Below the pieces are notes generated by a model that had not been told where the DNA came from, made no database searches, and saw nothing but the letters and a program-made list of their open reading frames with translations. The position numbers and the translations under genes are program-made. A stretch of 64,000 nt of DNA from Enterocloster alcoholdehydrogenati (GTDB lineage: Bacteria; Bacillota; Clostridia; Lachnospirales; Lachnospiraceae): the NCBI RefSeq assembly GCF_013282095.1, contig NZ_BLTJ01000004.1, positions 230,124 to 294,123 on the forward strand, given 5' to 3'. Shown piece by piece: positions 1-8,797 of the stretch (position 1 is its first letter; each line of letters begins with the position of its first letter).

Positions 1-2
1 GG

Positions 3-1718
3 GGAGATTACCAGAAGGCAGTGGAGCAGGAGAATCTGGCCAAAACGATTGTGGAAGTGCTCTATCCTAACGATAACCACTATGCGGGGAAGGAACTGCG
101 CTTAAAGCAGCAGTACTTCTTTATTTCCGCCAGCGTGCAGCGCGCATTGATCAAGTATAAGGAACTTCACGGCACAATCCGCGGCTTTCAGGATAAGGTG
201 ATATTCCAGTTAAATGACACGCACCCTACAGTAGCAATCCCTGAACTGATGCGCATTCTTTTAGATGAGGAAGGGATGACCTGGGATGAGGCATGGGATA
301 TTACTGCCAGAACCTGTGCCTACACCAACCATACCATCATGTCAGAGGCGCTGGAAAAATGGCCCATCGACCTGTTTTCCAGACTTCTCCCCCGTATCTA
401 CCAGATTGTGGAGGAGATCAACCGCCGCTTTGTAAATGAAATCCAGGCCCGTTATCCGGGAGATCAGGAGAAGATCCGCAAGATGGCTGTTGTCTACGAC
501 GGCCAGGTGCGTATGGCTTATATGGCCATTGTGGCCGGATTCTCCGTAAATGGTGTTGCCAGACTGCATACGGAGATTTTAAAGCATCAGGAATTAAAGG
601 ATTTTTACGAAATGATGCCGGAGAAGTTCAACAACAAAACCAACGGCATTACACAGAGGCGTTTCCTGCTTCACGGCAATCCCTTAGAGGCAGACTGGGT
701 GACTTCCAAGATCGGAGACCAGTGGATCACAGACCTTCCCCATATTGCAGAGCTTCTTCCCTGCGCGGAGGATAAGGCGTGCCAGAGGGAATTTATGGAG
801 CTAAAGTACAAAAACAAGGTCCGCCTTGCTGCGTACATTAAGGAGCACAATGGAATTGACGTAGATCCCAGATCCATTTTCGATGTGCAGGTAAAGCGGC
901 TTCACGAGTATAAGCGCCAGCTGATGAACATCCTTCATGTGATGTACCTGTATAACCAGTTAAAGGATCACCCGGATATGGATATGGTGCCCAGAACCTT
1001 TATCTTCGGCGCCAAGGCGGCGGCCGGCTATAAGAGAGCCAAGCTGACCATTAAACTGATCAACTCCGTAGCAGATGTGATCAACAATGATAAATCCATC
1101 GGCGGCAAGCTAAAGGTGGTATTTATCGAGGATTACCGCGTATCCAATGCTGAGATTATTTTTGCGGCGGCGGATGTGAGCGAGCAGATCTCTACGGCCA
1201 GCAAGGAGGCCTCCGGTACAGGCAACATGAAATTTATGTTAAACGGCGCGCTGACCCTTGGAACCATGGACGGGGCCAACGTGGAGATCGTAGAAGAGGT
1301 GGGAGCGGAAAATGCCTTCATCTTCGGTATGTCCTCCGACGAGGTGATCGCCCATGAGAAGAACCGCGATTATCAGCCTATGGACATCTTTAATAACGAT
1401 CAGGAGATCCGCCGGGTGCTGATGCAGTTAGTGAATGGCTTCTATGCACCGGACGATCCGGAACGGTTCCGGGATATTTACGATTCCCTCTTAAATACAA
1501 AGAGCAGCGACCGCGCAGACACATATTTTATACTGAAGGATTTCCGTTCCTATGCTGAGGCTCATAAGAAGATCGATCAGGCATACAGAGATTCTTCCTG
1601 GTGGGCAAAGGCGGCGATCCTCAATATTGCCCACAGCGGAAAGTTTACCTCTGACCGCACCATTGAGGAATATGTGAGAGATATCTGGCATCTTAAAAAG
1701 ATCACTGTGGAAGTGTAA
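3..1718 (+). CDS. glgP: Glycogen/maltodextrin phosphorylase, 5' end outside window
   Basis: Removes glucose units from glycogen or maltodextrin ends as glucose-1-phosphate, using pyridoxal phosphate. The frame is open from the first bases, so the N-terminal third of a protein that is usually near 800 residues lies upstream; about 571 residues are visible. The PLP site is clear: EASGTGNMKFMLNG, with the Schiff-base lysine codon at 1230-1232. Other family signatures are FQLNDTHPT near the start of the visible part and VKRLHEYKRQ in the middle. A strong hairpin terminator follows the stop. No glycogen partner gene is visible in the window. Confidence 0.95.
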   Translation, partial: GDYQKAVEQENLAKTIVEVLYPNDNHYAGKELRLKQQYFFISASVQRALIKYKELHGTIRGFQDKVIFQLNDTHPTVAIPELMRILLDEEGMTWDEAWDITARTCAYTNHTIMSEALEKWPIDLFSRLLPRIYQIVEEINRRFVNEIQARYPGDQEKIRKMAVVYDGQVRMAYMAIVAGFSVNGVARLHTEILKHQELKDFYEMMPEKFNNKTNGITQRRFLLHGNPLEADWVTSKIGDQWITDLPHIAELLPCAEDKACQREFMELKYKNKVRLAAYIKEHNGIDVDPRSIFDVQVKRLHEYKRQLMNILHVMYLYNQLKDHPDMDMVPRTFIFGAKAAAGYKRAKLTIKLINSVADVINNDKSIGGKLKVVFIEDYRVSNAEIIFAAADVSEQISTASKEASGTGNMKFMLNGALTLGTMDGANVEIVEEVGAENAFIFGMSSDEVIAHEKNRDYQPMDIFNNDQEIRRVLMQLVNGFYAPDDPERFRDIYDSLLNTKSSDRADTYFILKDFRSYAEAHKKIDQAYRDSSWWAKAAILNIAHSGKFTSDRTIEEYVRDIWHLKKITVEV

Positions 1719-1765
1719 TAGACCGCAGCTGCCATCCATGGATGGGAGAAGATCGTGAAAGATCC

Positions 1766-1800
1766 GGCTCCGGCGTCTGTAACAGGGCGCCGGAGCCTTT
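1766..1800 (+). terminator. Intrinsic terminator after glgP
   Basis: A perfect 10-bp GC-rich stem (GGCTCCGGCG at 1766-1775 with CGCCGGAGCC at 1788-1797) is followed by TTTCT. It ends the glycogen phosphorylase transcript and separates it from metF. Confidence 0.85.
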
Positions 1801-1877
1801 CTGGCCCTGAGGGCTGCATACAAAAGAACCCCGGAGAGAACATCTGTGGGTATACATTATACAAGGGAGGTCATGAC

Positions 1878-2738
1878 ATGAAGATACGTGACATTTTAGC
1901 AGAGGGAAAGCCGACCCTGTCATTTGAGGTATTTCCGCCAAAAACCCAGGATGCGTTTGCGTCGGTGGAACGGGCGGCAGAGGAGATCGCAAAACTGGAT
2001 CCGGCTTTTATGAGCGTTACATACGGAGCGGGAGGGGGAACCAGTGACTATACGGTAAAAATTGCATCAGAGCTTCAAAAGACCTGCGGGGTAACGCCTC
2101 TGGCCCATCTGACCTGCGTATCCTCTACCAGAGAAAAGGTACATCGCGTTCTGGAGGAATTAAAGGCACATAAGATCGAAAATATCCTGGCTCTGCGGGG
2201 AGATATCCCCCAGGACGGAAATACACCAAAGGTGTACCATTATGCCTCTGAACTCATCCGCGAGATCCGCGAGGCGGGAGATTTCTGTATTGGAGCTGCC
2301 TGCTATCCAGAGGGCCATGTGGAATCGGCCAACAAAACGGTGGATATGGATTATCTGAAGGAAAAAGTGGAGGCAGGCTGTGATTTTGTCACCACACAGA
2401 TGTTTTTTGACAACAGTATTCTTTACAGCTATCTGTACAGGATCCGGGAAAAGGGGATTACCGTGCCTGTGATTGCCGGGATCATGCCTATCACCAATGT
2501 AAAGCAGGTGAAGCGGAGCATCCAGATGTCCGGGTGCTATATGCCGGCCCGTTTTATGTCCCTGGTGGATAAGTTCGGGGATGATCCGGCGGCCATGAAG
2601 CAGGCGGGAATCGCCTACGCCACGGATCAGATCATTGACCTGATTGCAAACGGGATCCGGGGAATCCATGTATACACCATGAATAAGCCGGATGTGGCTG
2701 CAAAGATCCGGGAGAACCTGTCGGATATCATAAAATAG
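1878..2738 (+). CDS. metF: Methylenetetrahydrofolate reductase
   Basis: Reduces 5,10-methylene-THF to 5-methyl-THF, the methyl donor used by the MetH encoded two genes downstream. The start at 1878 is preferred over a longer frame because GGGAGG lies 8-13 bases upstream and the protein then begins MKIRDILAEGKPTLSFEVFPPKT, matching the family N-terminus. The 286-residue length is normal for bacterial MetF. Family motifs FEVFPPK, YGAGGGT and ALRGD are all present. The next gene starts 12 bases after its stop, so the three methionine genes look like one operon. Confidence 0.93.
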   Translation: MKIRDILAEGKPTLSFEVFPPKTQDAFASVERAAEEIAKLDPAFMSVTYGAGGGTSDYTVKIASELQKTCGVTPLAHLTCVSSTREKVHRVLEELKAHKIENILALRGDIPQDGNTPKVYHYASELIREIREAGDFCIGAACYPEGHVESANKTVDMDYLKEKVEAGCDFVTTQMFFDNSILYSYLYRIREKGITVPVIAGIMPITNVKQVKRSIQMSGCYMPARFMSLVDKFGDDPAAMKQAGIAYATDQIIDLIANGIRGIHVYTMNKPDVAAKIRENLSDIIK

Positions 2739-2750
2739 GAGGCCTCAGAG

Positions 2751-3410
2751 ATGGATATTTCCGCTGTGAGCAGGAAAGAAGTGCTGCGTTATCTGGGATA
2801 TAAGGGAACTATGGAAATCCAGGGGGCGGTAGAGGACGAAGTGGAGGCCTGTCTGGAACTTTTAGGGCAGAAGGCGGAGCCGAAGCATCTGGTTCGTTCC
2901 TTTCCTCTGCGTTTGGGGACGGAATATGAGATCGACTGCGGCTGTTTTTGCACTCGAAGCAAAAACCTTTCTAAAAATCTGCAGGAATGTGAGATGGTGC
3001 TTGTGTTTGCAGCCACTCTGGGCCTGGGAACCGATTATGTCATTCAAAAATATAACCATTTACAGATGAGCCGGGCCGTGATCCTTCAGGCAGCGGCGAC
3101 GGCTATGATTGAAGAATACTGCGATCAGGTCTGCAGAGAGCTTAAGGAAAGGTATGAAGCTGGGGAGTGGTATCTGCGTCCAAGGTTCAGTCCGGGATAC
3201 GGGGATTTTCCGCTGGAATGTCAGTCCTCCCTTCTGGACGGCCTGGAGGCGGGAAAACGCCTGGGAATCCGGCTGACGTCCGGGTGTCTGATGATGCCCT
3301 CCAAGTCCGTTACAGCGGTTATGGGACTTAGCAGGAAGCCTTACCGGTGTGAAGTAAAAGGCTGCGAGGCCTGCGGGAAAACAGATTGCGCCTACCGGCG
3401 GGAAACATAA
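2751..3410 (+). CDS. Stand-alone MetH reactivation-domain protein
   Basis: 219 residues resembling the C-terminal SAM-binding activation domain of cobalamin-dependent methionine synthase, here as a separate gene between metF and metH. The segment RPRFSPGYGDFPLECQ (about residues 143-158) corresponds to the R-x3-GY-x2-P signature of activation domains. The neighbouring MetH lacks this module, so the protein probably supplies reductive remethylation of cob(II)alamin in trans. The C-terminus carries a cysteine cluster (C-x4-C-x2-C-x4-C) of unknown role. It starts 12 bases after metF, behind AGGAGGCC. Confidence 0.85.
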   Translation: MDISAVSRKEVLRYLGYKGTMEIQGAVEDEVEACLELLGQKAEPKHLVRSFPLRLGTEYEIDCGCFCTRSKNLSKNLQECEMVLVFAATLGLGTDYVIQKYNHLQMSRAVILQAAATAMIEEYCDQVCRELKERYEAGEWYLRPRFSPGYGDFPLECQSSLLDGLEAGKRLGIRLTSGCLMMPSKSVTAVMGLSRKPYRCEVKGCEACGKTDCAYRRET

Positions 3411-3424
3411 GCGAGGTTTAAGGT

Positions 3425-5842
3425 ATGAATATTTTACAGGAAATGAGACAGCGCCGCCTTTTTTTTGACGGCGGTATGGGAAGCCTGCTTCAGGCAAAAG
3501 GCCTGCGGGCGGGAGAACTGCCGGAGCGGTGGAATGTAACCCATCCGGAGGAAATTACCCGGATCCATCTTATGTATCTGGAAGCCGGGGCGGATATTAT
3601 GACCACCAACACCTTTGGGGCCAATGGATTGAAGTATGGGGATGAACTGGAAGAAATTGTAAAAGCGGCGGTGGAGAATGCAAAAAAGGCGGTACAGGAG
3701 GCGGGGCACGGCTATGTGGCGCTGGATCTTGGGCCGACGGGAAAGCTGCTGAAACCTTTGGGGGATCTGGAATTTGAGGATGCGGTATCTCTTTATAAAG
3801 AAGTAGTGTCTTACGGTGTCTCAGCCGGGGCGGATCTGGTGCTGATTGAGACCATGAGCGACAGCTATGAGCTGAAGGCAGCGGTACTGGCGGCAAAGGA
3901 AGCGGGGATTTCTCCTGAGACGGGTGAGAGGCTTCCCATTTTTGCTACGGTCATTTATGATGAAAAAGGAAAGCTTCTTACCGGTGCAGATGTGTCTTCT
4001 ACGGTAGCTCTCTTAGAAGGCCTGGGAGTGGATGTGCTGGGAATCAACTGCGGTCTGGGGCCGGTGCAGATGAAGGGTATCCTTAAGGAGATCCTTCAGG
4101 TGTCGTCCACTCCGGTGCTGGTAAATCCCAATGCAGGACTTCCAAGGAGCGAGGGCGGAAAGACCGTTTATGACATTGACGCGGCTGAGTTCGGACAGGT
4201 GATGGAAGAAATTGTAAAAATGGGCGCGGTGATCGTGGGCGGCTGCTGCGGAACCGGCCCGGAACATATCCGTGAGACGGTGATGCGGTGCAAAAAACTT
4301 CCGGTGAACTGGCCGGAAAAGAAACGCCGGACGGTGATCTCATCCTATTCTCAGGCGGTGGTATTCGATCGCAGGACAGTGATCATCGGAGAGCGGATCA
4401 ACCCTACAGGAAAGCCGAAGTTTAAGCAGGCTCTGCGTGATAACGATCTGGAATATATTCTGCGGGAGGGAGTGAACCAGCAGGATAATGGAGCGGATGT
4501 TCTGGATGTAAATGTGGGGCTGCCGGAGATCGACGAGCCTTCTGTGATGGAGGCGGTGGTAAAAGAACTCCAGGCGGTAATTGATCTGCCGCTGCAGATT
4601 GATACGTCTGATGTTGAGGCAATGGAGCGGGCCTTAAGGGTTTATAACGGAAAAGCGCTGATCAATTCGGTTAATGGAAAAAAAGAGGTCATGGAACAGA
4701 TTTTTCCGCTGGTGGCAAAGTACGGCGGCGTGACGGTGGGACTGTGCCTGGATGAGGATGGAATACCGGAAACGGCAGAGGGCAGGATCGCGGTGGGAAG
4801 AAAGATCATCGAGACGGCAGCCTCTTATGGAATCGGGCCGGAGGACATTATTCTGGACGGTCTGTGCATGACGGTAAGTTCCGATAATAAAGGGGCGCTG
4901 ACTACACTGGAAACCCTTCGCAGGATTCGGGATGAGCTGGGCGGCAAGTCCGTGCTGGGGGTGTCCAATATTTCCTTTGGGCTGCCTCAGCGGGAGATCA
5001 TCAACAGTGCTTTCTTTACCATGGCTATGGAATGTGGGCTGAATGGGGCTATTATCAATCCAAATTCTGAGGCTATGATGCGGGCTTACTACAGCTTTAA
5101 CGCTCTGATGGACCGGGATCCCCAGTGCAGCCGGTATATCAGCATTTACAGCGGACAGACAGGCAGTCTTGGGCAGACCATACGGCAGGGCGGAAAGGAA
5201 GGAGCGCAGGAAAGCACCGGCAGCGCATCCTTAGGGGCCTGCATTGAGCGGGGACTTAAGGAGGCTGCGGTGGAAGCGGTAACCCTCCTTTTAAAGGACA
5301 AAGAGGCTCTGGAAGTGATCAATACAGAGATGATTCCGGCTTTGGACCGGGTGGGAAAGGGCTTTGAGAAGGGAACCGTATTCCTGCCCCAGCTTCTGAT
5401 GAGCGCCGAGGCAGCCAAAGGCGCGTTTGAGGTCATTAAGGCAGAAATGGAAAAGACCGGCCGGGGCCAGGAGAAAAAAGGAGTCATTATCCTTGCTACG
5501 GTTAAGGGGGATATCCATGATATCGGAAAGAATATTGTTAAGGTTCTTCTGGAAAACTACAGCTACGAGGTCATCGATCTGGGAAAGGATGTACCGCCTG
5601 AGACCATCACAGAGGAAGCGGTAAAACGCCATGTTCCTTTAGTGGGGCTGAGCGCGCTTATGACGACCACTGTTCCAAGCATGGAGGAAACCATTCGCCA
5701 GCTGAGGCAGAAAGCGCCCTGGGTGAAGGTGATGGTGGGCGGCGCTGTGCTTACCAGGGAGTATGCGGATACCATTGGGGCAGATGCCTACTGCAAGGAT
5801 GCCATGGCGTCGGTTCACTATGCAGAGACGGTGATTGGATAA
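3425..5842 (+). CDS. metH: Cobalamin-dependent methionine synthase, without activation domain
   Basis: Transfers the methyl of 5-methyl-THF through cobalamin to homocysteine. Modules in order: homocysteine methyltransferase (about 1-290) with three zinc cysteines at C209 (GINCG) and C274-C275 (GGCCGTG); pterin-binding barrel (about 320-580, beginning VIIGERINPTGK); cobalamin cap and Rossmann domain (about 610-805) with DIHDIGKNIV, H698 being the expected lower axial ligand. At 805 residues it is about 400 shorter than the full E. coli enzyme because the activation domain is absent; that function is encoded by the gene just upstream. It is the last gene of the metF cluster. Confidence 0.95.
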   Translation: MNILQEMRQRRLFFDGGMGSLLQAKGLRAGELPERWNVTHPEEITRIHLMYLEAGADIMTTNTFGANGLKYGDELEEIVKAAVENAKKAVQEAGHGYVALDLGPTGKLLKPLGDLEFEDAVSLYKEVVSYGVSAGADLVLIETMSDSYELKAAVLAAKEAGISPETGERLPIFATVIYDEKGKLLTGADVSSTVALLEGLGVDVLGINCGLGPVQMKGILKEILQVSSTPVLVNPNAGLPRSEGGKTVYDIDAAEFGQVMEEIVKMGAVIVGGCCGTGPEHIRETVMRCKKLPVNWPEKKRRTVISSYSQAVVFDRRTVIIGERINPTGKPKFKQALRDNDLEYILREGVNQQDNGADVLDVNVGLPEIDEPSVMEAVVKELQAVIDLPLQIDTSDVEAMERALRVYNGKALINSVNGKKEVMEQIFPLVAKYGGVTVGLCLDEDGIPETAEGRIAVGRKIIETAASYGIGPEDIILDGLCMTVSSDNKGALTTLETLRRIRDELGGKSVLGVSNISFGLPQREIINSAFFTMAMECGLNGAIINPNSEAMMRAYYSFNALMDRDPQCSRYISIYSGQTGSLGQTIRQGGKEGAQESTGSASLGACIERGLKEAAVEAVTLLLKDKEALEVINTEMIPALDRVGKGFEKGTVFLPQLLMSAEAAKGAFEVIKAEMEKTGRGQEKKGVIILATVKGDIHDIGKNIVKVLLENYSYEVIDLGKDVPPETITEEAVKRHVPLVGLSALMTTTVPSMEETIRQLRQKAPWVKVMVGGAVLTREYADTIGADAYCKDAMASVHYAETVIG

Positions 5843-5891
5843 GGGAAGGCAATGCCGCCGAGGCGGCAATATATCAGAAAAGAGGAAATAT

Positions 5892-6710
5892 ATGCTTGAT
5901 AATCAAAGAGAAAATATAAAGACTCTCTTAAAGGGAGCCTGGGTCGGCGGCACGATGACCGTGCCTGGAGTCAGCGGCGGGTCGATGGCCATGGTGCTTG
6001 GAATTTATGACCGCCTGATTACCTCTGTGAGCCGTATTTTTAAGGAGCCGGGAAAATCCATCCCCTTCCTTTTGTGGTTTGCGGTGGGAGGCTGTGCCGG
6101 GATAGTGCTTTTTTCCAGAGGCATCAGCCTGCTGCTTACCACAAAAGCGGCGGTTTCGGCCCGGTTCTTCTTTTTAGGAGCCGTAGGCGGAGGGATCCCT
6201 CTGATCTTTAAAGAAGCGGGAATCCGGCGGTTTGGCTCAAAGGATGCCATTTTTGTGGGAATCGGTATTTTAAGCGCGCTGCTGCTGACACTGATTCCAA
6301 CCGGCCTGTTTGCGCCGGGAGAAAGCGGCAGCCTGTCCTCCGTTCTTTTACAGGCTGTCGGCGGCGTGATCATCGCAGTGGCTTTAGTCCTTCCAGGCAT
6401 CAGCGCCTCTCAGATGCTGTATATGCTTGGAATCTATGAAAGCACCCTGCAGGCAGTCAGCCATCTGGATATCATGGCCTTAATCCCTCTGGGAATCGGC
6501 GGCCTGGCGGGAACCTTTGTATCTGCGAAGGTGCTGGAGGGACTTCTGGAAAAGCACACAAGACCCACCTTCCTAATTATACTGGGCTTTATGTTCGCCT
6601 CATTGCCGGAGCTTTTTCCGGGGATCCCCACGGGAATGGAACTGGTGTACAGCCTGGCGGCCCTGGCGGCAGGATTTTTCCTTCTGTTTAAAATAGGAAA
6701 GGTAAGCTGA
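5892..6710 (+). CDS. DUF368 family membrane protein
   Basis: 272 residues with about eight hydrophobic segments and the family hallmark GGTMTVPGVSGGSMAMVLGIYD near the N-terminus. A second copy of the P-G-x-S motif (VLPGISASQML) lies near the middle, so the protein looks like an internal duplication. DUF368 proteins have been linked to polyprenyl-phosphate lipid carrier translocation; whether that holds here is inference. The start at 5892 follows AGAGGAAA; a frame from 5835 lacks such a site and overlaps metH. Confidence 0.85.
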   Translation: MLDNQRENIKTLLKGAWVGGTMTVPGVSGGSMAMVLGIYDRLITSVSRIFKEPGKSIPFLLWFAVGGCAGIVLFSRGISLLLTTKAAVSARFFFLGAVGGGIPLIFKEAGIRRFGSKDAIFVGIGILSALLLTLIPTGLFAPGESGSLSSVLLQAVGGVIIAVALVLPGISASQMLYMLGIYESTLQAVSHLDIMALIPLGIGGLAGTFVSAKVLEGLLEKHTRPTFLIILGFMFASLPELFPGIPTGMELVYSLAALAAGFFLLFKIGKVS

Positions 6711-6764
6711 CCGCATTTTAGGCGTTTTTGAGAAAAAATCTGAATGAGCAGAAAGGGTACGCTC

Positions 6765-6793
6765 TAGCCAAGGCCCGTTTTCTGTGATATGAT
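6765..6793 (+). promoter_or_regulatory. Candidate promoter for the HAD-zinc transporter cluster
   Basis: TAGCCA at 6765-6770 (4 of 6 to consensus), 17 bases, then TATGAT at 6788-6793. It lies just before the hairpin at 6796-6837, which would be in the leader of the transcript. Confidence 0.4.
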
Positions 6794-6795
6794 AG

Positions 6796-6840
6796 ATACC
6801 CTTAGAGGGTGGAAGCGTTTCCGCCTTCTGGGGGTATTTT
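6796..6840 (+). terminator. Leader hairpin with T-rich tail
   Basis: Outer arms ATACCC (6796-6801) and GGGTAT (6832-6837) enclose a second helix, GGTGGAA with TTTCCGCC, and a TTTTA follows. It could end the upstream DUF368 transcript or act as an attenuator for the genes below. No riboswitch fold was recognised around it. Confidence 0.5.
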
Positions 6841-6934
6841 ACCATCGGTGCAGCAGAGCGCGGTTTGCGCGGCTGCCGGGGCAAAAAAACGTGGTATGGC
6901 GGGGACACGGATCAAGACAGGGAGGAAATCGGTT

Positions 6935-7612
6935 ATGTATAAATGCTGTATTTTTGATTTAGACGGCACTCTGGTAAATTCCATTTATGCGCTGAAACAG
7001 TCTGTAGACCAAACGCTTCAGCATTTTGGCCTGGGGCCTGTTTCCATAGAAGATACGAAGCGGTTCGTGGGCGACGGCTATAAAAGACTGATCGAGAGGT
7101 CTTTAAAGGCATACGGGGATCCAGAACTGACCCACTATGAAGAAGCGCTGACCGTATATAACGAAGTATTTAAGGAATGCTGCCTTTACCGGGTGGAGGC
7201 CTATGAGGGAATCCCGGAGCTGCTGTCATTTTTAAAGGAACAGGGGATTTTCTGTACCGTCCTTTCCAATAAGCCTCATCAGAGGACACTGGACAATGTA
7301 AGTCATGTTTTTGCTCCAGGCACCTTTGACCGTGTATACGGGGAGCGGGAGTCCCAGGGGATCCGCAAAAAACCGGCTCCGGACGGAGTGAACGCTCTGA
7401 TCCGGGAACTGGGCCTTGAAAAGAGCCAGTGCCTCTATCTGGGGGACACCAATACAGATATGGAAACAGGACAAAATGCTCAGGTAGACACAGCAGGTGT
7501 CCTTTGGGGTTTCCGTGGGAGAGAGGAATTAGAAGGATTCCACCCCAGGCTGCTTGCGGCTCATCCCATGGATGTAAAGGAATTCATTAAGGATGTGAAC
7601 CATATTGAGTAA
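6935..7612 (+). CDS. HAD-superfamily phosphatase, phosphoglycolate phosphatase-like
   Basis: 225 residues with HAD motif I DLDGTL at residues 8-13, motif II in CTVLSNKP, the motif III lysine in the KKPAPDG stretch, and motif IV GDTNTDMETG. This is the layout of Gph/PGP phosphatases, but substrate cannot be read from sequence. The start at 6935 has GGAGG at 6921-6925, while the longer frame from 6809 has none. The stop overlaps the likely TTG start of the next gene, suggesting cotranscription with the zinc transporter genes. Confidence 0.85.
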   Translation: MYKCCIFDLDGTLVNSIYALKQSVDQTLQHFGLGPVSIEDTKRFVGDGYKRLIERSLKAYGDPELTHYEEALTVYNEVFKECCLYRVEAYEGIPELLSFLKEQGIFCTVLSNKPHQRTLDNVSHVFAPGTFDRVYGERESQGIRKKPAPDGVNALIRELGLEKSQCLYLGDTNTDMETGQNAQVDTAGVLWGFRGREELEGFHPRLLAAHPMDVKEFIKDVNHIE

Positions 7613-8789
7613 AAGAAGAGAAAAAGAAAAAAAACGGATGCCTTGCGGGAACCCATTGAGACTGGCCTCACTGCTTATGGCAGTTCTTTTGTGTCTGGGG
7701 CTTGCAGGCTGCGCGGGGCGTTCTGGAGGCAGTGAAGGGGAAAATATCTCTGGGAGAGATGGGGGCACAAAGGAGGATGAACGTCTTTTTGTGGCCACAA
7801 CCATTTTCCCGTATTACGATTTTGTACGCCAGATCGGCGGGGACCGGGTGCGGCTGAAGCTGGTAGTGCCTGCGGGAATGGACAGCCATTCCTTTGAGCC
7901 GACTCCGGCGGATATGATTACTCTGCAGAACGCAGATCTTTTGATCTGCAACGGCGGGGCTATGGAGCAATGGGTGAAAAAGGTGTCGGATTCCCTGGAT
8001 ACCAGCCATATGAGGCGTCTTACCATGATGGATTATGTGGATGTGGTGGAAGAGGAAGTTGTGGAAGGAATGGAGGAGGAGGGCCATGATCACAGCCATG
8101 AGGATCACGACCATGCCGGCCATGATGAGGCAGACCATAACCATAAGACAGAACAGGCGTCTGGAGCTCATGAAACGGAGGATGAGGCGGAAACATCAGG
8201 AACCGAAGGCGTTTATGAGCCTGCCCGGTTTGAAACTCACGATGGACAGGAGCTGGAGATCGAATATGATGAACATATCTGGACTTCTCCTGTCAATGCG
8301 ATGGAAATTGTGAAGATCATTTCAGACACTCTGGCAAATATGGATCCCGCCAACGAAGCCTACTACCGGGACAATGAGGCGGCCTATCTGGCAGAACTTT
8401 CCGAACTGGACAGCCAGTTCAGACAGGTGGTATCTCAGGGACGCCACAGGATGATGGTAGTGGCAGATAAATTCCCTCTGCGGTATTTTGCCGACACATA
8501 CGGTCTGTCGTATCGTGCCGCCTTTTCCGGGTGCAGTACAGACACGGAGCCCAGTGCCAAGACCATTGCCTATCTCATTGACCGCGTTCGGGAGAATCAC
8601 CTGACAGCCGTATACTATCTGGAACTTTCCAGCCATCGGACAGCAGATATTATCAGCGAGGAAACAGGGGCCAAGCCTCTTTTGTTTCATTCCTGCCACA
8701 ATGTGAGCCGCAGAGAATTTGATGAGGGCGTCACGTATCTGCAGCTGATGCGCCGGAATGTGGAGAACCTGCGGCAGGGACTTAAGTAG
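7605..8789 (+). CDS. znuA: Zinc ABC transporter substrate-binding lipoprotein
   Basis: Captures Zn(II) outside the cell for the ABC importer encoded next. It has a lipoprotein signal (hydrophobic stretch then LGLAGC near residue 36) and a cluster A-1 metal receptor body. A histidine/acid-rich loop at about residues 160-183 (GHDHSHEDHDHAGHD and on) is typical of ZnuA/AdcA-type zinc carriers. The start is uncertain: TTG at 7605 overlaps the HAD gene by 8 bases; ATG at 7638 is the alternative and would shorten the signal peptide's basic region. znuC follows 8 bases later behind AGGAGG. Manganese cannot be excluded, but the His loop favours zinc. Confidence 0.88.
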   Translation: MSKRREKEKKRMPCGNPLRLASLLMAVLLCLGLAGCAGRSGGSEGENISGRDGGTKEDERLFVATTIFPYYDFVRQIGGDRVRLKLVVPAGMDSHSFEPTPADMITLQNADLLICNGGAMEQWVKKVSDSLDTSHMRRLTMMDYVDVVEEEVVEGMEEEGHDHSHEDHDHAGHDEADHNHKTEQASGAHETEDEAETSGTEGVYEPARFETHDGQELEIEYDEHIWTSPVNAMEIVKIISDTLANMDPANEAYYRDNEAAYLAELSELDSQFRQVVSQGRHRMMVVADKFPLRYFADTYGLSYRAAFSGCSTDTEPSAKTIAYLIDRVRENHLTAVYYLELSSHRTADIISEETGAKPLLFHSCHNVSRREFDEGVTYLQLMRRNVENLRQGLK

Positions 8790-8797
8790 GAGGAGAA

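Noticed and set aside
1801..1877. SAM or cobalamin riboswitch before metF
   Set aside because: The 77 bases between the terminator and the start hold no recognisable aptamer and are too short for one.
7668..8171. 167-residue minus-strand ORF opposite znuA
   Set aside because: It is the antisense of the znuA His-rich region with no start signal; codon use follows znuA on the other strand.
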